From Candidatus Jordarchaeia archaeon (GTDB taxonomy: Archaea; Asgardarchaeota; Jordiarchaeia; Jordiarchaeales; Jordiarchaeaceae): a stretch of DNA of 37,379 bases. Location: the NCBI GenBank assembly GCA_029856435.1, contig JAHQXB010000014.1, positions 1 to 37,379 on the forward strand, given 5' to 3'. The position numbers and the translations under genes are program-made. The notes under the pieces were generated by a model. The model was given only the letters and a program-made list of their open reading frames with translations, was not told where the DNA came from and did not search any database. The first letter of the stretch is position 1. Every line of letters begins with the position of its first letter. Positions 8,907 to 18,400 of the stretch are shown piece after piece.

Positions 8907-10274
8907 TCATGCTAGCAGTTCGGTTAGCTGATTTATGTCGTCTACCTTCTCTAAATTCTCAATTGTGGAGACTATTTCTCCGATTTCCTGTTTGGTTTTT
9001 ACTCCTTCTGCCATACTGTATAGTTTTTTCTTAACGTCGAAGCCCTCCTCAGGTTGGAGGAAGGCGTCATACTTGGAGAATTGGGTATAGCTGGTTCCGT
9101 CCTTCATGGTTATGGTCACTTCAGCCGATGATCCTACTGCGGGATCTCCTTTGAGTTTGATTTTCTTTATTAATTCTTGTATCTTAGGGTCTAGTATTTT
9201 TTCCATTTTTAATTGTCTTGGCGTATACTCCTTGTCAACCAAGGATATGGCCATGGGATAGTATCCGTCTATTAGAAGTGCTTGGTAGGTCCAGTCTCGG
9301 CGATTCTTGATTCTCTCATAGAAATCGGGGTAGCGTAGAGAGTAGAATCCCGCAGTCAACATCATGATAAATGGGCACCTTATACTTATCTCTTTAACAT
9401 TTTCCGGCTCAACTTTGGTGCTGTTTGCGGTTTTGAGGATGGCATCTATTGGAGCATTGTAGTAGGCCACCACTGGGAAGGGTTTGTTCACCAGTTTCAG
9501 TGTTCTCCAATCCCTTCCCAAATCTTTTGTGATTATCTCCAGTCTGGATAAGTCGGGTATATTGGAAGCCATGTTGCAGTATCCCAGAGAGTGCTCCAGT
9601 ATCTCGTGGCTTCCACTCAAACCCGCCTGAGCTAAATTAGCTGAAGTAACTCCTACATAGACGGGCATTCCGGTGAGCATACCCTTACAATCTGCAGCCC
9701 AGCTAATCATGGTGTTTCCCTGCACATGGGTGCACGCTATACCCATAGCGTCCATTAACTGTTCCACATCTAGACCCATCAATTTGCCCGCCACTAGTGG
9801 TACGTCAATTGCGTGATTCGGCGAGGCGTGCCCCACATGGACAGGGTCCACTAACACTTCTCCAGTTCTTCCTCCAACCTCGTTTCCAATAACTAGAGCG
9901 GTGATTATTTCCTTACCACTGGAGCCGTAACTTTCACCCACAGCCAAAGCTGTTGGAACACCCGCGTCTCCCACGTGTGATTCTGGTAAGTAGTCCTCAA
10001 ACTCCAAAATGCATGCAAGGTAAGAGTTCACCATAGCGGCGTTTCTCATGGAGGTTTTGTAGCCACCGCTAATCACTGTGGACTCCGGCTTGTCACCCCA
10101 ATTTTTAACCGCTTTGATCATCCGTTGCCCGGGCTCCATCATCGAACCGGCATATATTGTGGCTATCATATTTATCAACTGGTTCTTTACACAAGAAACC
10201 ACTTCCTTCGGAATATGTTCGTACCTCAGGTTGTAGGCCCATTCCGCAACTTTTCTTGTAATGCCTTGCCGCAT
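8907..10274 (-). CDS. MmgE/PrpD family protein
   Basis: 455 aa; AMVNSYLACILEFEDYLPESHVGDAGVPTALAVGE and GNEVGGRTGEVL typical of MmgE/PrpD. Confidence 0.88.
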   Translation of the reverse strand: MRQGITRKVAEWAYNLRYEHIPKEVVSCVKNQLINMIATIYAGSMMEPGQRMIKAVKNWGDKPESTVISGGYKTSMRNAAMVNSYLACILEFEDYLPESHVGDAGVPTALAVGESYGSSGKEIITALVIGNEVGGRTGEVLVDPVHVGHASPNHAIDVPLVAGKLMGLDVEQLMDAMGIACTHVQGNTMISWAADCKGMLTGMPVYVGVTSANLAQAGLSGSHEILEHSLGYCNMASNIPDLSRLEIITKDLGRDWRTLKLVNKPFPVVAYYNAPIDAILKTANSTKVEPENVKEISIRCPFIMMLTAGFYSLRYPDFYERIKNRRDWTYQALLIDGYYPMAISLVDKEYTPRQLKMEKILDPKIQELIKKIKLKGDPAVGSSAEVTITMKDGTSYTQFSKYDAFLQPEEGFDVKKKLYSMAEGVKTKQEIGEIVSTIENLEKVDDINQLTELLA

Positions 10275-10294
10275 TTTTTTACCACCTCTCTTTT

Positions 10295-10663
10295 CTACTT
10301 TAATAGGGATAGTAGCTGTACAACCATTCCCAGAGCCAGAGCTGTGTTTTGCGCATCCTTGTTCACTACAAGTCTATCTGCGGCGGCCACGCTTGCCAAG
10401 TTTGCCTCGCCACGAAAAACCGATTTCCAGTCTTCTTCGTCCATCTCCACTGTAGCGGCCACCCATTCACTCTCCCCCTCCTCAAAATAAGCGGTTTCCG
10501 GCTCCACAGTTAAAACATAGCTCTTCTTGCCCCTCACCTTCAAGTTATACATTTTGTTCTTGATATAGTTGTAGTACTGAGTGCCGCTAACCACTCGCCA
10601 GAGATACTCATAAGCCTTGCAAAAATGGTTCAAGCCTTCCTCTACTTCATTCAATATAGACAC
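10295..10663 (-). CDS. SCP2 sterol-binding-like domain protein
   Basis: 122 aa; YVLTVEPETAYFEEGESEWVAATVEMDEEDWKSVFRGEANLASVAAADRLVV pattern; between M24 and MmgE/PrpD genes. Confidence 0.5.
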   Translation of the reverse strand: MSILNEVEEGLNHFCKAYEYLWRVVSGTQYYNYIKNKMYNLKVRGKKSYVLTVEPETAYFEEGESEWVAATVEMDEEDWKSVFRGEANLASVAAADRLVVNKDAQNTALALGMVVQLLSLLK

Positions 10664-10672
10664 CTCAAAAAT

Positions 10673-11851
10673 TTATACTTCTCTTATTAAGGGCTCCACA
10701 GGAGTCTTGGTGAGCTTCTCAGCACCCTTCTTAGTGATGAGTATGGGTATTTCTAGTCTCAGGCCTCCCACTCCGGGATGGTTCAACTGTATGAAGAGTT
10801 CTTCCACCATGTTCTCTTTAAACTCCATACTCGCCCAAGGCTCGAAACTGCTAATGGGGGGATACCACTCATGGCCCACTATTCCCAGACCATGGCCAAA
10901 AACTGGCGGAACATGTGGAAGATACTCGGTCTGGAAGAGCTTCTTGGAAATTTCGTTGGCGATTTCTCCAATTTTCATCCCCGGCTGTATATTATCAAGC
11001 ATATAGTGCACTATTTCATTGTAGGTGTCTATGAGTTTCTGCTGCTTGGGTGTAGGCTTACCCATAACCACATTGTATGCGAGGTCCGAGTAGTAGAGTT
11101 CGTAGGTGCAGTGGAGATCTATGCAGACCACCTCTCCCTTTCTTACCTTTTTGTTGCTGGGAGGTGTACAGGCACACTTGCTTAGGGCTCCACGTTCCCC
11201 AGAATAGATTTCATCTCCCCCGGTTACTGGCCAGTTCCACATGGAACCCAGCTCCCGCATTCTTTTCTCTCCCGCCCCCACTATGGCGGTTTCCGTAACC
11301 CCCACGTCCAAAACTTCCAGAGCCGCCTTCTGACCCTCATCTGCAATCTGGGCCGCCTTCTTGAGCAGTTTTATTTCCTCCGGCTCCTTTATTACGGCCA
11401 CCTCGTTTACCACATCTGAGCCATCAACAATCTCTGCTTCTGGTAGACACTCCGTTAGGGTCTGATACTCAGCATGGGTGATTAGTCCCTCCACGAGCCT
11501 TGGGGAGAGGCTCATCTCTATTCCAATTGTGGCATTTTGGAGCTTATTCTCTTTGACTCTATTAGCAATTTGCTCCATCCAAGTTATACCCTTAATGGGC
11601 CCCCACTCGTACACGTCTTTTATCCAGGTTTCGGTTTTCACCCTAGAAGCCTCAATAACCGAGGGATAGACTGCCACTTCGCCCTCAAGGGGCACGTAGA
11701 CTGCGGCCCGGTAGGGGATAAAGGTTCCCGAAATGTAGCATACACTGGAAAGTCTTGTTCCCACCAGAATATCTATGCCTTTCTTCTCCATATTGGACCT
11801 TATTCTCTCGATCCTCTTCTCAAAATCAAACTTCGGCTTCAAAACATACAC
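10673..11851 (-). CDS. M24 family peptidase (Xaa-Pro aminopeptidase-like)
   Basis: 392 aa; VVCIDLHCTYELYYSDLAYNVVMG and PPVFGHGLGIVGHEWYPPI. Confidence 0.9.
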   Translation of the reverse strand: MYVLKPKFDFEKRIERIRSNMEKKGIDILVGTRLSSVCYISGTFIPYRAAVYVPLEGEVAVYPSVIEASRVKTETWIKDVYEWGPIKGITWMEQIANRVKENKLQNATIGIEMSLSPRLVEGLITHAEYQTLTECLPEAEIVDGSDVVNEVAVIKEPEEIKLLKKAAQIADEGQKAALEVLDVGVTETAIVGAGEKRMRELGSMWNWPVTGGDEIYSGERGALSKCACTPPSNKKVRKGEVVCIDLHCTYELYYSDLAYNVVMGKPTPKQQKLIDTYNEIVHYMLDNIQPGMKIGEIANEISKKLFQTEYLPHVPPVFGHGLGIVGHEWYPPISSFEPWASMEFKENMVEELFIQLNHPGVGGLRLEIPILITKKGAEKLTKTPVEPLIREV

Positions 11852-11976
11852 CCCTTCAAAAATTTTCTCAAGTAATCTAAGCTATTTATGGATAAGGGGT
11901 TAAAAGGCTTTTTAAGAATTTGTAACGCCATAATCAACACAGCAATAAAGAGGAGTTTACTTTTCGGGGGAGGGAC

Positions 11977-12474
11977 TCATTTTAGTTTTTCTCCGCAGTA
12001 CTTGCAGAATCGGGAGTCCCAGTCAATTTCCATGCCGCAGAAGGGGCAGAAACTCACCTTTGGTTTGGGTATGGGAGTGAATCCTCCTGAGAATAGGGTG
12101 TGAATCATTGTGCAGAGGTTTCTCCAGGAATCTTTTAGTTTGGCCTTTTCCCTCTCGAATGTCTCTTCGTCCATTTCTCCATTTTGGAAGTATGGTGTAA
12201 TTTCGTAACTTACAGTGATGGAAACATGCTTCTTATCCTTTTTGAAGGTGAGGGGCCCCACCGAGTCGGCATAGCATAACTTTCGGCTAATTAGGATTCG
12301 ACCTCCTTCCCAATCCTTTTCCACCATTATGAATCCCAAATTGCTGATGACTTCCTCTATGAGGTTGAAAAACTCTTCCTCAGACAAATCCACATCTTCA
12401 AATTCACCCAACCAGCGGAGCTCCGACAATTTCACACACCAGCAAAAACCATTTGATGAAACGAGGCCTGCCAA
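11977..12474 (-). CDS. Zinc-ribbon protein
   Basis: 165 aa ending FCPFCGMEIDWDSRFCKYCGEKLK. Confidence 0.7.
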   Translation of the reverse strand: MAGLVSSNGFCWCVKLSELRWLGEFEDVDLSEEEFFNLIEEVISNLGFIMVEKDWEGGRILISRKLCYADSVGPLTFKKDKKHVSITVSYEITPYFQNGEMDEETFEREKAKLKDSWRNLCTMIHTLFSGGFTPIPKPKVSFCPFCGMEIDWDSRFCKYCGEKLK

Positions 12475-12633
12475 ACAACACTCATTATTCGAAACTCATA
12501 GTTCACATATATAAAAATTTTGAAATAGAAAATGTTTCTCTCTCAAATTGTTTTATGTTTTTTGGATTTTTCGAAAAGGTCTTATACTTACGAATTCATA
12601 ATAAAGAAAAAAGGTTGTTAAGGAGAGGTTTTG

Positions 12634-13716
12634 ATGAGTAGTGAGGATGTTTATCAGGAGCTGCAGAAGCACCTTGACAAGATGCCTGTGGGTTTTCCAG
12701 CCACAAATTCCGGCGTGGAACTAAAAATATTGAAGTACCTTTTCACACCCGAGGAAGCGGGAATAGCGACAAAACTAAGCTGGGAATTTGAGCCCCTCCA
12801 AACCATTTATGGCCGCTTTGACAAGTCGCAAATCTCAATGGAAGAGTTGAGAAACAAATTGGACAACATGGCCAAGAAGGGCATTGTTCACTACAAAATT
12901 GTGAAAGGCGAGAGGTACTACGCAAATCCACCACTCGTCGTAGGCATGTACGAGTTTCAGGTGAACAGGCTCACCAAAGAGTTCCAAGAGGACATTGACA
13001 AGTACATCTCTGAAGCATTTGCCCTAGAATTTATCCGCACCGGAATAAACCAGCTCAGAGTCATACCCATAGAACAAAGCGTAAAAAGCGAGGGCTTCAC
13101 AGCAACTTACGATGACCTAAGAGAAATTATTAAAAACGAGGAGGGCCCCTTTTGTGTGTCTGAATGCATATGCCGCAAGGCCGCAGAACTGAGGGGAAAA
13201 CCCTGCAGCAAGACCTCCCTTCGTGAAACCTGCATATCCCTTGGAGACACAGCCCAACTGTACATAGATAGCGGATGGGGCCGCCCCGTAAACAAGGAGG
13301 AAATTCTTGAGATACTAAGAAAAAATGAGCAAGAAGGTCTAATTCTCGAACCAAACAATGCCCAGAGACCAGACTACATATGCAGTTGCTGTACGTGTTG
13401 CTGCGGAATCTTATCCAGACTAAAAGCCTTTCCCCGCCCCACAGACCTTATCAGCTCAAACTACTTTGCCCAGATAGACCCCGAATTATGCACCGGCTGC
13501 GAAACATGTGTTCAGCGATGCCAAATGGAAGCACTAAAAATAGTAGACGAAATTTGCACAGTAGACACAGGCAGATGCATAGGCTGCGGAAACTGTGTAC
13601 CCGTATGCCCCTCCACAGCAATCACCCTGCGGAAAAAGGAAAAGGAATGGGTGCCACCCAAAACCCTAGAAGATCTTTACAGAAAAATTAAGAGCATAAA
13701 AGACCAGACAATCTAA
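12634..13716 (+). CDS. 4Fe-4S dicluster protein with N-terminal winged-helix-like region
   Basis: CTGCETCVQRCQMEAL and CIGCGNCVPVCPSTAI, plus CSCCTCCCG and CVSECICRKAAELRGKPC motifs. Confidence 0.85.
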   Translation: MSSEDVYQELQKHLDKMPVGFPATNSGVELKILKYLFTPEEAGIATKLSWEFEPLQTIYGRFDKSQISMEELRNKLDNMAKKGIVHYKIVKGERYYANPPLVVGMYEFQVNRLTKEFQEDIDKYISEAFALEFIRTGINQLRVIPIEQSVKSEGFTATYDDLREIIKNEEGPFCVSECICRKAAELRGKPCSKTSLRETCISLGDTAQLYIDSGWGRPVNKEEILEILRKNEQEGLILEPNNAQRPDYICSCCTCCCGILSRLKAFPRPTDLISSNYFAQIDPELCTGCETCVQRCQMEALKIVDEICTVDTGRCIGCGNCVPVCPSTAITLRKKEKEWVPPKTLEDLYRKIKSIKDQTI

Positions 13717-13869
13717 AAGTTGCATCTCAGTCTTTCTATATCATCCTTTTTGCTCAACTAATTCTAAAAGCACTATTGTCGAAGGGAGATGTGCCAATTT
13801 TCTGCTGGAAGCCCAAACCTTTCTCTCTGGTCAAAAAAAGGAGGGGGAGAGGCTTTTTGATTGGTTTAT

Positions 13870-14688
13870 TTATGCGCCTTTGAATTTGGGTTCTCTTTTT
13901 TCGAGAAAGGCCATTACCCCTTCCCTGGCGTCTTCGCTGGCTGTTGCAATGCTTGCCAGTGCTCCCTCAAATATTAGGCCAGCATCCACAGGTCCTTGGG
14001 ATCCAAAGTTCAGCGCGTATTTTGCTACTCTCTGGGCCACTGGCGGTCCTTTTGCTAGTTTTAAGGCGTACTGTCTCACTTCTTCCTCAAAGTTTTCAAA
14101 GGAGAACACCTTATTTACCAAGCCGATTCTGTAGGCTTCTTCCTCGTTTATTGGCTCGCCTGAGAGTATAAGCTCCTTAGCTTTGGCAAGTCCGATTAGT
14201 CTAGGCAGCCTTATGGTGCCACCCCAGCCCGGAATTATTCCACGATCCACTTCTGGTTGTCCAAGCTGTGAACCCTTAGCAGCTACTCTGAAGTCGCAGG
14301 CACAGGCTAATTCGCATCCTCCCCCAAGGGCAAACCCCCTGATTGCAGCTATCACAATTTTGGGAAACTTTTCAATTTTGGTGGTTAATTTAGCCATAAG
14401 AAGAGCGGTGTCCATCTGTGCTACGGCCATGGGAACTCCAAGGGTTAGTGTCGGCGGCTCCTTAAGATCAGCTCCTGCAGAGAAAAACCTATCACCGGCA
14501 CCCATAAGAATAACCACGTGGATGTCCTGTTGGAACCACAGTTCGTCAAATGCCTTGTCAAGGGCGTTAATTAGTGCTACGTTCAAAGCGTTGGCTTTCG
14601 GCCTGTTCATAATAACCCATGCCAAGGGAGGCTCCTTTTTAACAATAACAATGTTTTCCGACAATTCTCTTACACTCCAATCTTCCAA
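13870..14688 (-). CDS. Enoyl-CoA hydratase/isomerase family protein
   Basis: 272 aa; FFSAGADLKE, AAIRGFALGGGCELACACDFRVAA, LGQPEVDRGIIPGWGGTIRLPRLIG. Confidence 0.92.
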   Translation of the reverse strand: MEDWSVRELSENIVIVKKEPPLAWVIMNRPKANALNVALINALDKAFDELWFQQDIHVVILMGAGDRFFSAGADLKEPPTLTLGVPMAVAQMDTALLMAKLTTKIEKFPKIVIAAIRGFALGGGCELACACDFRVAAKGSQLGQPEVDRGIIPGWGGTIRLPRLIGLAKAKELILSGEPINEEEAYRIGLVNKVFSFENFEEEVRQYALKLAKGPPVAQRVAKYALNFGSQGPVDAGLIFEGALASIATASEDAREGVMAFLEKREPKFKGA

Positions 14689-15005
14689 AACTGAACATAA
14701 TTAAATAATTCAAATTGTAAATGAACGCTTTTTCAGCCCTTTATAAAAATCTTCCGCAAAAATAGTCAGTAACAAAACCACCGAATAGCACAGGCATAAA
14801 TGTTCTAATTCTTAAAGCATCAAAGGAGGCTGCGAAATTAAAAAAAATAAGATTCCCTTATATCTCTGCCAGGTTTTGGCAATTAGCTCTCGGATACTCT
14901 TTTGGATTATGTGTGTCCTCTAGAATCCTAATTTCAGCCCAGTTATTGATGAATCTAAATTCAAAAAATAAAAGTTGTTTTGTTTCTTTGTCCCTTTTTT
15001 GGGGG

Positions 15006-15620
15006 CTATTTTGGTTCCGTTTTCACTGTGAGTTGGCATACTGTTTCATTGTTATCCACATTGATGCCCAAAACTTGGATAATGTTTGTAGCATCAATTG
15101 TACCCATCAGCATAACAGACGTGACACATAGTGGGCAGGCTTTGTATCCTATAGATTTTCCATATTTACACATTTCCAGCCAAGGGCATTGAACAATTTT
15201 CATACTAAGATTGTTTCCAGAGTAGCTCAATTCGAACTCTTTGCCAAATACTCCGAAATTTTTACCCACAATTTCTAAATCCTTTATGAGCTCTTCCATA
15301 GTTTTAGGCGGAGCCGTACCTAAAAATTGTTGGGCCAGATTTTCAACCATGGGACCTAATATTTTTGATGATTGACGTCCGAGTAGCATGGGATTTATTC
15401 CCATCTTGTCCGCGGCACTAAGTATGGTGCCAAAAACGAATCCGTAAAAAAGATTTACTGTATCCGACATAAATGTTTTCACCTTCACCAGAGTTTTTAA
15501 ATGATTAGAGCTTGCTAAGGGTTGGAAACCCTGTTTTTTGAACTTGTTTCGATTAGTTTCGCTTTCCGTTTTCACTGCTTCAAATATTACGAGTTGTATA
15601 AGTAAGTTATTATGTAGCAT
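15006..15620 (-). CDS. Hypothetical protein, C-terminal Cys-rich (possibly ATC-hydrolase/V4R-like)
   Basis: 204 aa; VQCPWLEMCKYGKSIGYKACPLC; fold assignment weak. Confidence 0.5.
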   Translation of the reverse strand: MLHNNLLIQLVIFEAVKTESETNRNKFKKQGFQPLASSNHLKTLVKVKTFMSDTVNLFYGFVFGTILSAADKMGINPMLLGRQSSKILGPMVENLAQQFLGTAPPKTMEELIKDLEIVGKNFGVFGKEFELSYSGNNLSMKIVQCPWLEMCKYGKSIGYKACPLCVTSVMLMGTIDATNIIQVLGINVDNNETVCQLTVKTEPK

Positions 15621-15825
15621 ATATACATAATAAATATTTAAATGTATTGATTCTCCAATAAAACAGTATAGTCGGAAGTCGCCAAAGAGGCCAAAGGATT
15701 AAATCAATTTGGGAGGAGACATGAAAAAACATTTTCGCTATTACGCGGATTAATAAATGTTTTCGGATGAGTTCAGCTCACCTAAACCCTATCGTTAGGC
15801 CAAATTGCTCACCCTATCGAACACG

Positions 15826-16179
15826 TCAAGACCGTATCATTGTCAGAAGCATTTTGAATCTACTTAATGCTCTCAAGGCGTGTGGCTGGTTGGCTGGCAT
15901 TATTACCATTTCACCCTCTTTCACGCGTAGAGATTCGCCAGAGATGGTGATTTCCGCTTCGCCTTCAAGAATGTGCACTAAAGCATCAAATGGTGCAGTG
16001 TGCTCACTTAAACCCTGTTCCTCGTCAAAAGAGAATAATGTAACTGTCCCGGCCTTTTTATCAATTATTGTTCTGCTCACTACAGCCGCCTCCTGATAAT
16101 CGATTAAATCCTTCAACCTTACTGCTTGCGCCACCAGTTTCTTTGTATCCATTCCCCTTTTATCATCTTCCATTTCCAC
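15826..16179 (-). CDS. Cupin domain protein
   Basis: 117 aa; PFDALVHILEGEAEITISGESLRVKEGEMVIMPANQPHALRA. Confidence 0.85.
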   Translation of the reverse strand: MEMEDDKRGMDTKKLVAQAVRLKDLIDYQEAAVVSRTIIDKKAGTVTLFSFDEEQGLSEHTAPFDALVHILEGEAEITISGESLRVKEGEMVIMPANQPHALRALSRFKMLLTMIRS

Positions 16180-16288
16180 TCACACCCCTAAATTATGTCA
16201 ACTTACCATAATTAATCACTCCCCCCAGAAGAGGAAAAAGAGAGGGATGCGAAGTATTTTGGGTTTAACTTTTAATTGTAGTTTTGTG

Positions 16289-18223
16289 TTAGATGCCCAG
16301 CTTTTTCCTTTTCGCCTCTATGTGGGACAATATGGCTTCCGCAGCTCTTACTGGATCTTTTTCCACATTGAGTTGGGCGCCTGTAATTTGTTTCAAGTCC
16401 TGTGTTAACAGTTTGACCAGGTTCGGCCCTCCGGTTACTGTGGGCACCGGGTTGACGTAGGTGAATAGTCCCAGAGCCAAGGCAAATATTGCATCGATGG
16501 TTGCTTTTTGCTCCATGTATTCCGGCGCCACTGCTGCAACTGGTAGGTCTGGTATGGGTACTCCTCCCAGCGCATTTGAAACCGCAGCAAGTAGGTCGGC
16601 CAGACGCCCAGTATCGGTGCAGGTACCATAGCTCAGAACTGGAGGAATCTTCAATTTTTCACAAATACTCTTCAGTCCCGGCCCCGCAAATTTTTTAGCG
16701 TCTAGAGTGCAGAGACCAGACACTTGCATAGCGGCGTTCCCACACCCCATAGACAGAACCAGAACATCACGCTTAATCAGCTCCTTAGCCACATTCACAC
16801 TGTGTACGTCCTGACCATAATCTCTAAGAGTGGTACATGAAATAAGTCCCACAATCCCTCTTAAAGTTCCATCCTTTATTGCCCCTAGAAGGGGGTCAAG
16901 GGTTCCTCCTAGGGCTTCCAGAATGCTTTCGGTGGAAAATCCCACCAGTACTTCTTTCATGGGTAGATTGGTTACTGGTTCAATAGTGGCTCTGCGTTCC
17001 TTAAAGTTATCTATGGCCATTTGCAGTAGCTGGGCGGCCTGTTGCTCAGCTTTCTCGGGAACATAGTTGACCCTTTCTTTTACTCCCTCAAAGGCCACCA
17101 GCTCACTTACGGGCACCAGTTTAAACTTGTATTTTTTAGCGTAAATGGGGTCAATTTGCATGGAACAATTCATGTCGCAGGCGAAGAGGTCTACGCAGCC
17201 ACTAGCCAGAACCGCCTCCTGAGAAATCCAGTTTCCAGTGAAACCGTAGAAGGCGTGATCCATGTTCCATCTCTGAATCATTTCTTGACCTGTTTCTATG
17301 CTTGCAATTACTCGCAGGCCTTTGGCACCCACGACTTTAGCCTTCTCCTGCCACTCCGGTTTCCGAGCCAGCTGAACCATAGCAAAGCCCAAGAAGGGCT
17401 CGTGGCCGTTTGGCAAAACATTTACATAATCTGGATCCAAAACTCCTAAATCAACCCGCATAGTGTGCGGCCTTGGAATACCGTAGAGAATGTCTTGGCA
17501 GTACTCATTTACTATTTGGCTCTGGTAAGCCATAGCCAGACTTAGACGCATAGCCTTAAAGGCCAAACTGGCGTAGTAACCGTCCACATTTGTGAGGCAG
17601 GAACTTGTGGCAAGCATCATCTCACCATAAATTCCACCCGGAAATATGCCCAGCTTCCTCCAGACCTCTTTACGCTCCGGGGGAGCTAAGGCTTCAACTA
17701 TTCTGCTTGGTTCATAGTACTTTCTGTTGAAGTCTTCTTCCACAAAGTCACAAAGGCGAATGGCTATTTCCTCCACGGTTCCAGAGGTGTCTATTCCCAA
17801 TCTCTTAGAGAAGGCCTTCAACTTTTCAGGCTCTTTAATCTCGAAGGGCGTTTTACCCATTGCTGTGGCTCTGAGAGTCTTTACAGTCTGGTCTGTGTGG
17901 TAGTGATAGGTTGAGGCTCCCAAAACATTTCTGAGTAGCATCATACGCATAGCCATACCGTCAGCGGTGATGCCGCAAACTCCCCTCTTGTCCTTTTCAG
18001 CATCTGCTCTGCATGGTCCGTTTGAGCATAGGTCGCATCGCACTCCCGCTTGGCAGAAGGGACATCTTCTGTCGGGGTCTCCGCCCATTCCTTGGGCCTC
18101 ATATCGATCCCAAATGTTGGTCATGTTGTCCTTTTTTATTTTTTCATACATTTTCCGGACTGATTCATGATAGGATATTCTATCTTCCTTCATTACAAGC
18201 CCTCCACTCAAACAATTTTCCAA
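16289..18223 (-). CDS. cooS: CooS-family anaerobic CO dehydrogenase homolog (active-site variant)
   Basis: 644 aa; RCPFCQAGVRCDLCSNGPC...GVCG, NGHEPF, DMNCSM, ISCTT, GCGN, GTCTDTGR; likely start at MKEDRISYHES. Confidence 0.88.
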   Translation of the reverse strand: MENCLSGGLVMKEDRISYHESVRKMYEKIKKDNMTNIWDRYEAQGMGGDPDRRCPFCQAGVRCDLCSNGPCRADAEKDKRGVCGITADGMAMRMMLLRNVLGASTYHYHTDQTVKTLRATAMGKTPFEIKEPEKLKAFSKRLGIDTSGTVEEIAIRLCDFVEEDFNRKYYEPSRIVEALAPPERKEVWRKLGIFPGGIYGEMMLATSSCLTNVDGYYASLAFKAMRLSLAMAYQSQIVNEYCQDILYGIPRPHTMRVDLGVLDPDYVNVLPNGHEPFLGFAMVQLARKPEWQEKAKVVGAKGLRVIASIETGQEMIQRWNMDHAFYGFTGNWISQEAVLASGCVDLFACDMNCSMQIDPIYAKKYKFKLVPVSELVAFEGVKERVNYVPEKAEQQAAQLLQMAIDNFKERRATIEPVTNLPMKEVLVGFSTESILEALGGTLDPLLGAIKDGTLRGIVGLISCTTLRDYGQDVHSVNVAKELIKRDVLVLSMGCGNAAMQVSGLCTLDAKKFAGPGLKSICEKLKIPPVLSYGTCTDTGRLADLLAAVSNALGGVPIPDLPVAAVAPEYMEQKATIDAIFALALGLFTYVNPVPTVTGGPNLVKLLTQDLKQITGAQLNVEKDPVRAAEAILSHIEAKRKKLGI

Positions 18224-18400
18224 AAATAGGAGTTGTAAGGGACTATCAAATGGAAATAAATAATTTTCCTTAAGACATATGGAACAATATTTTATAAATC
18301 TATTTATTATAACTCATTATGTTTACTGACTTTTAATCTATGAGTTATTAAAACAAGATACGCTGCAAAAATAAAAAAGGGGAAGTGGTTGGTGGTGCTT

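Noticed and set aside
10125-11875. Plus-strand ORFs across 10125-11875 (e.g. 10617-11006, 10778-11185)
   Set aside because: Antisense shadows of MmgE/PrpD, SCP2-like and M24 genes.
13380-13691. 103-aa plus ORF overlapping the 4Fe-4S protein
   Set aside because: Alternate frame of a gene with obvious ferredoxin motifs.
14183-14704. 173-aa plus ORF
   Set aside because: Antisense to enoyl-CoA hydratase, which has clear family motifs.
17042-17449. 135-aa plus ORF and other plus ORFs between 16489 and 18273
   Set aside because: Antisense to cooS.
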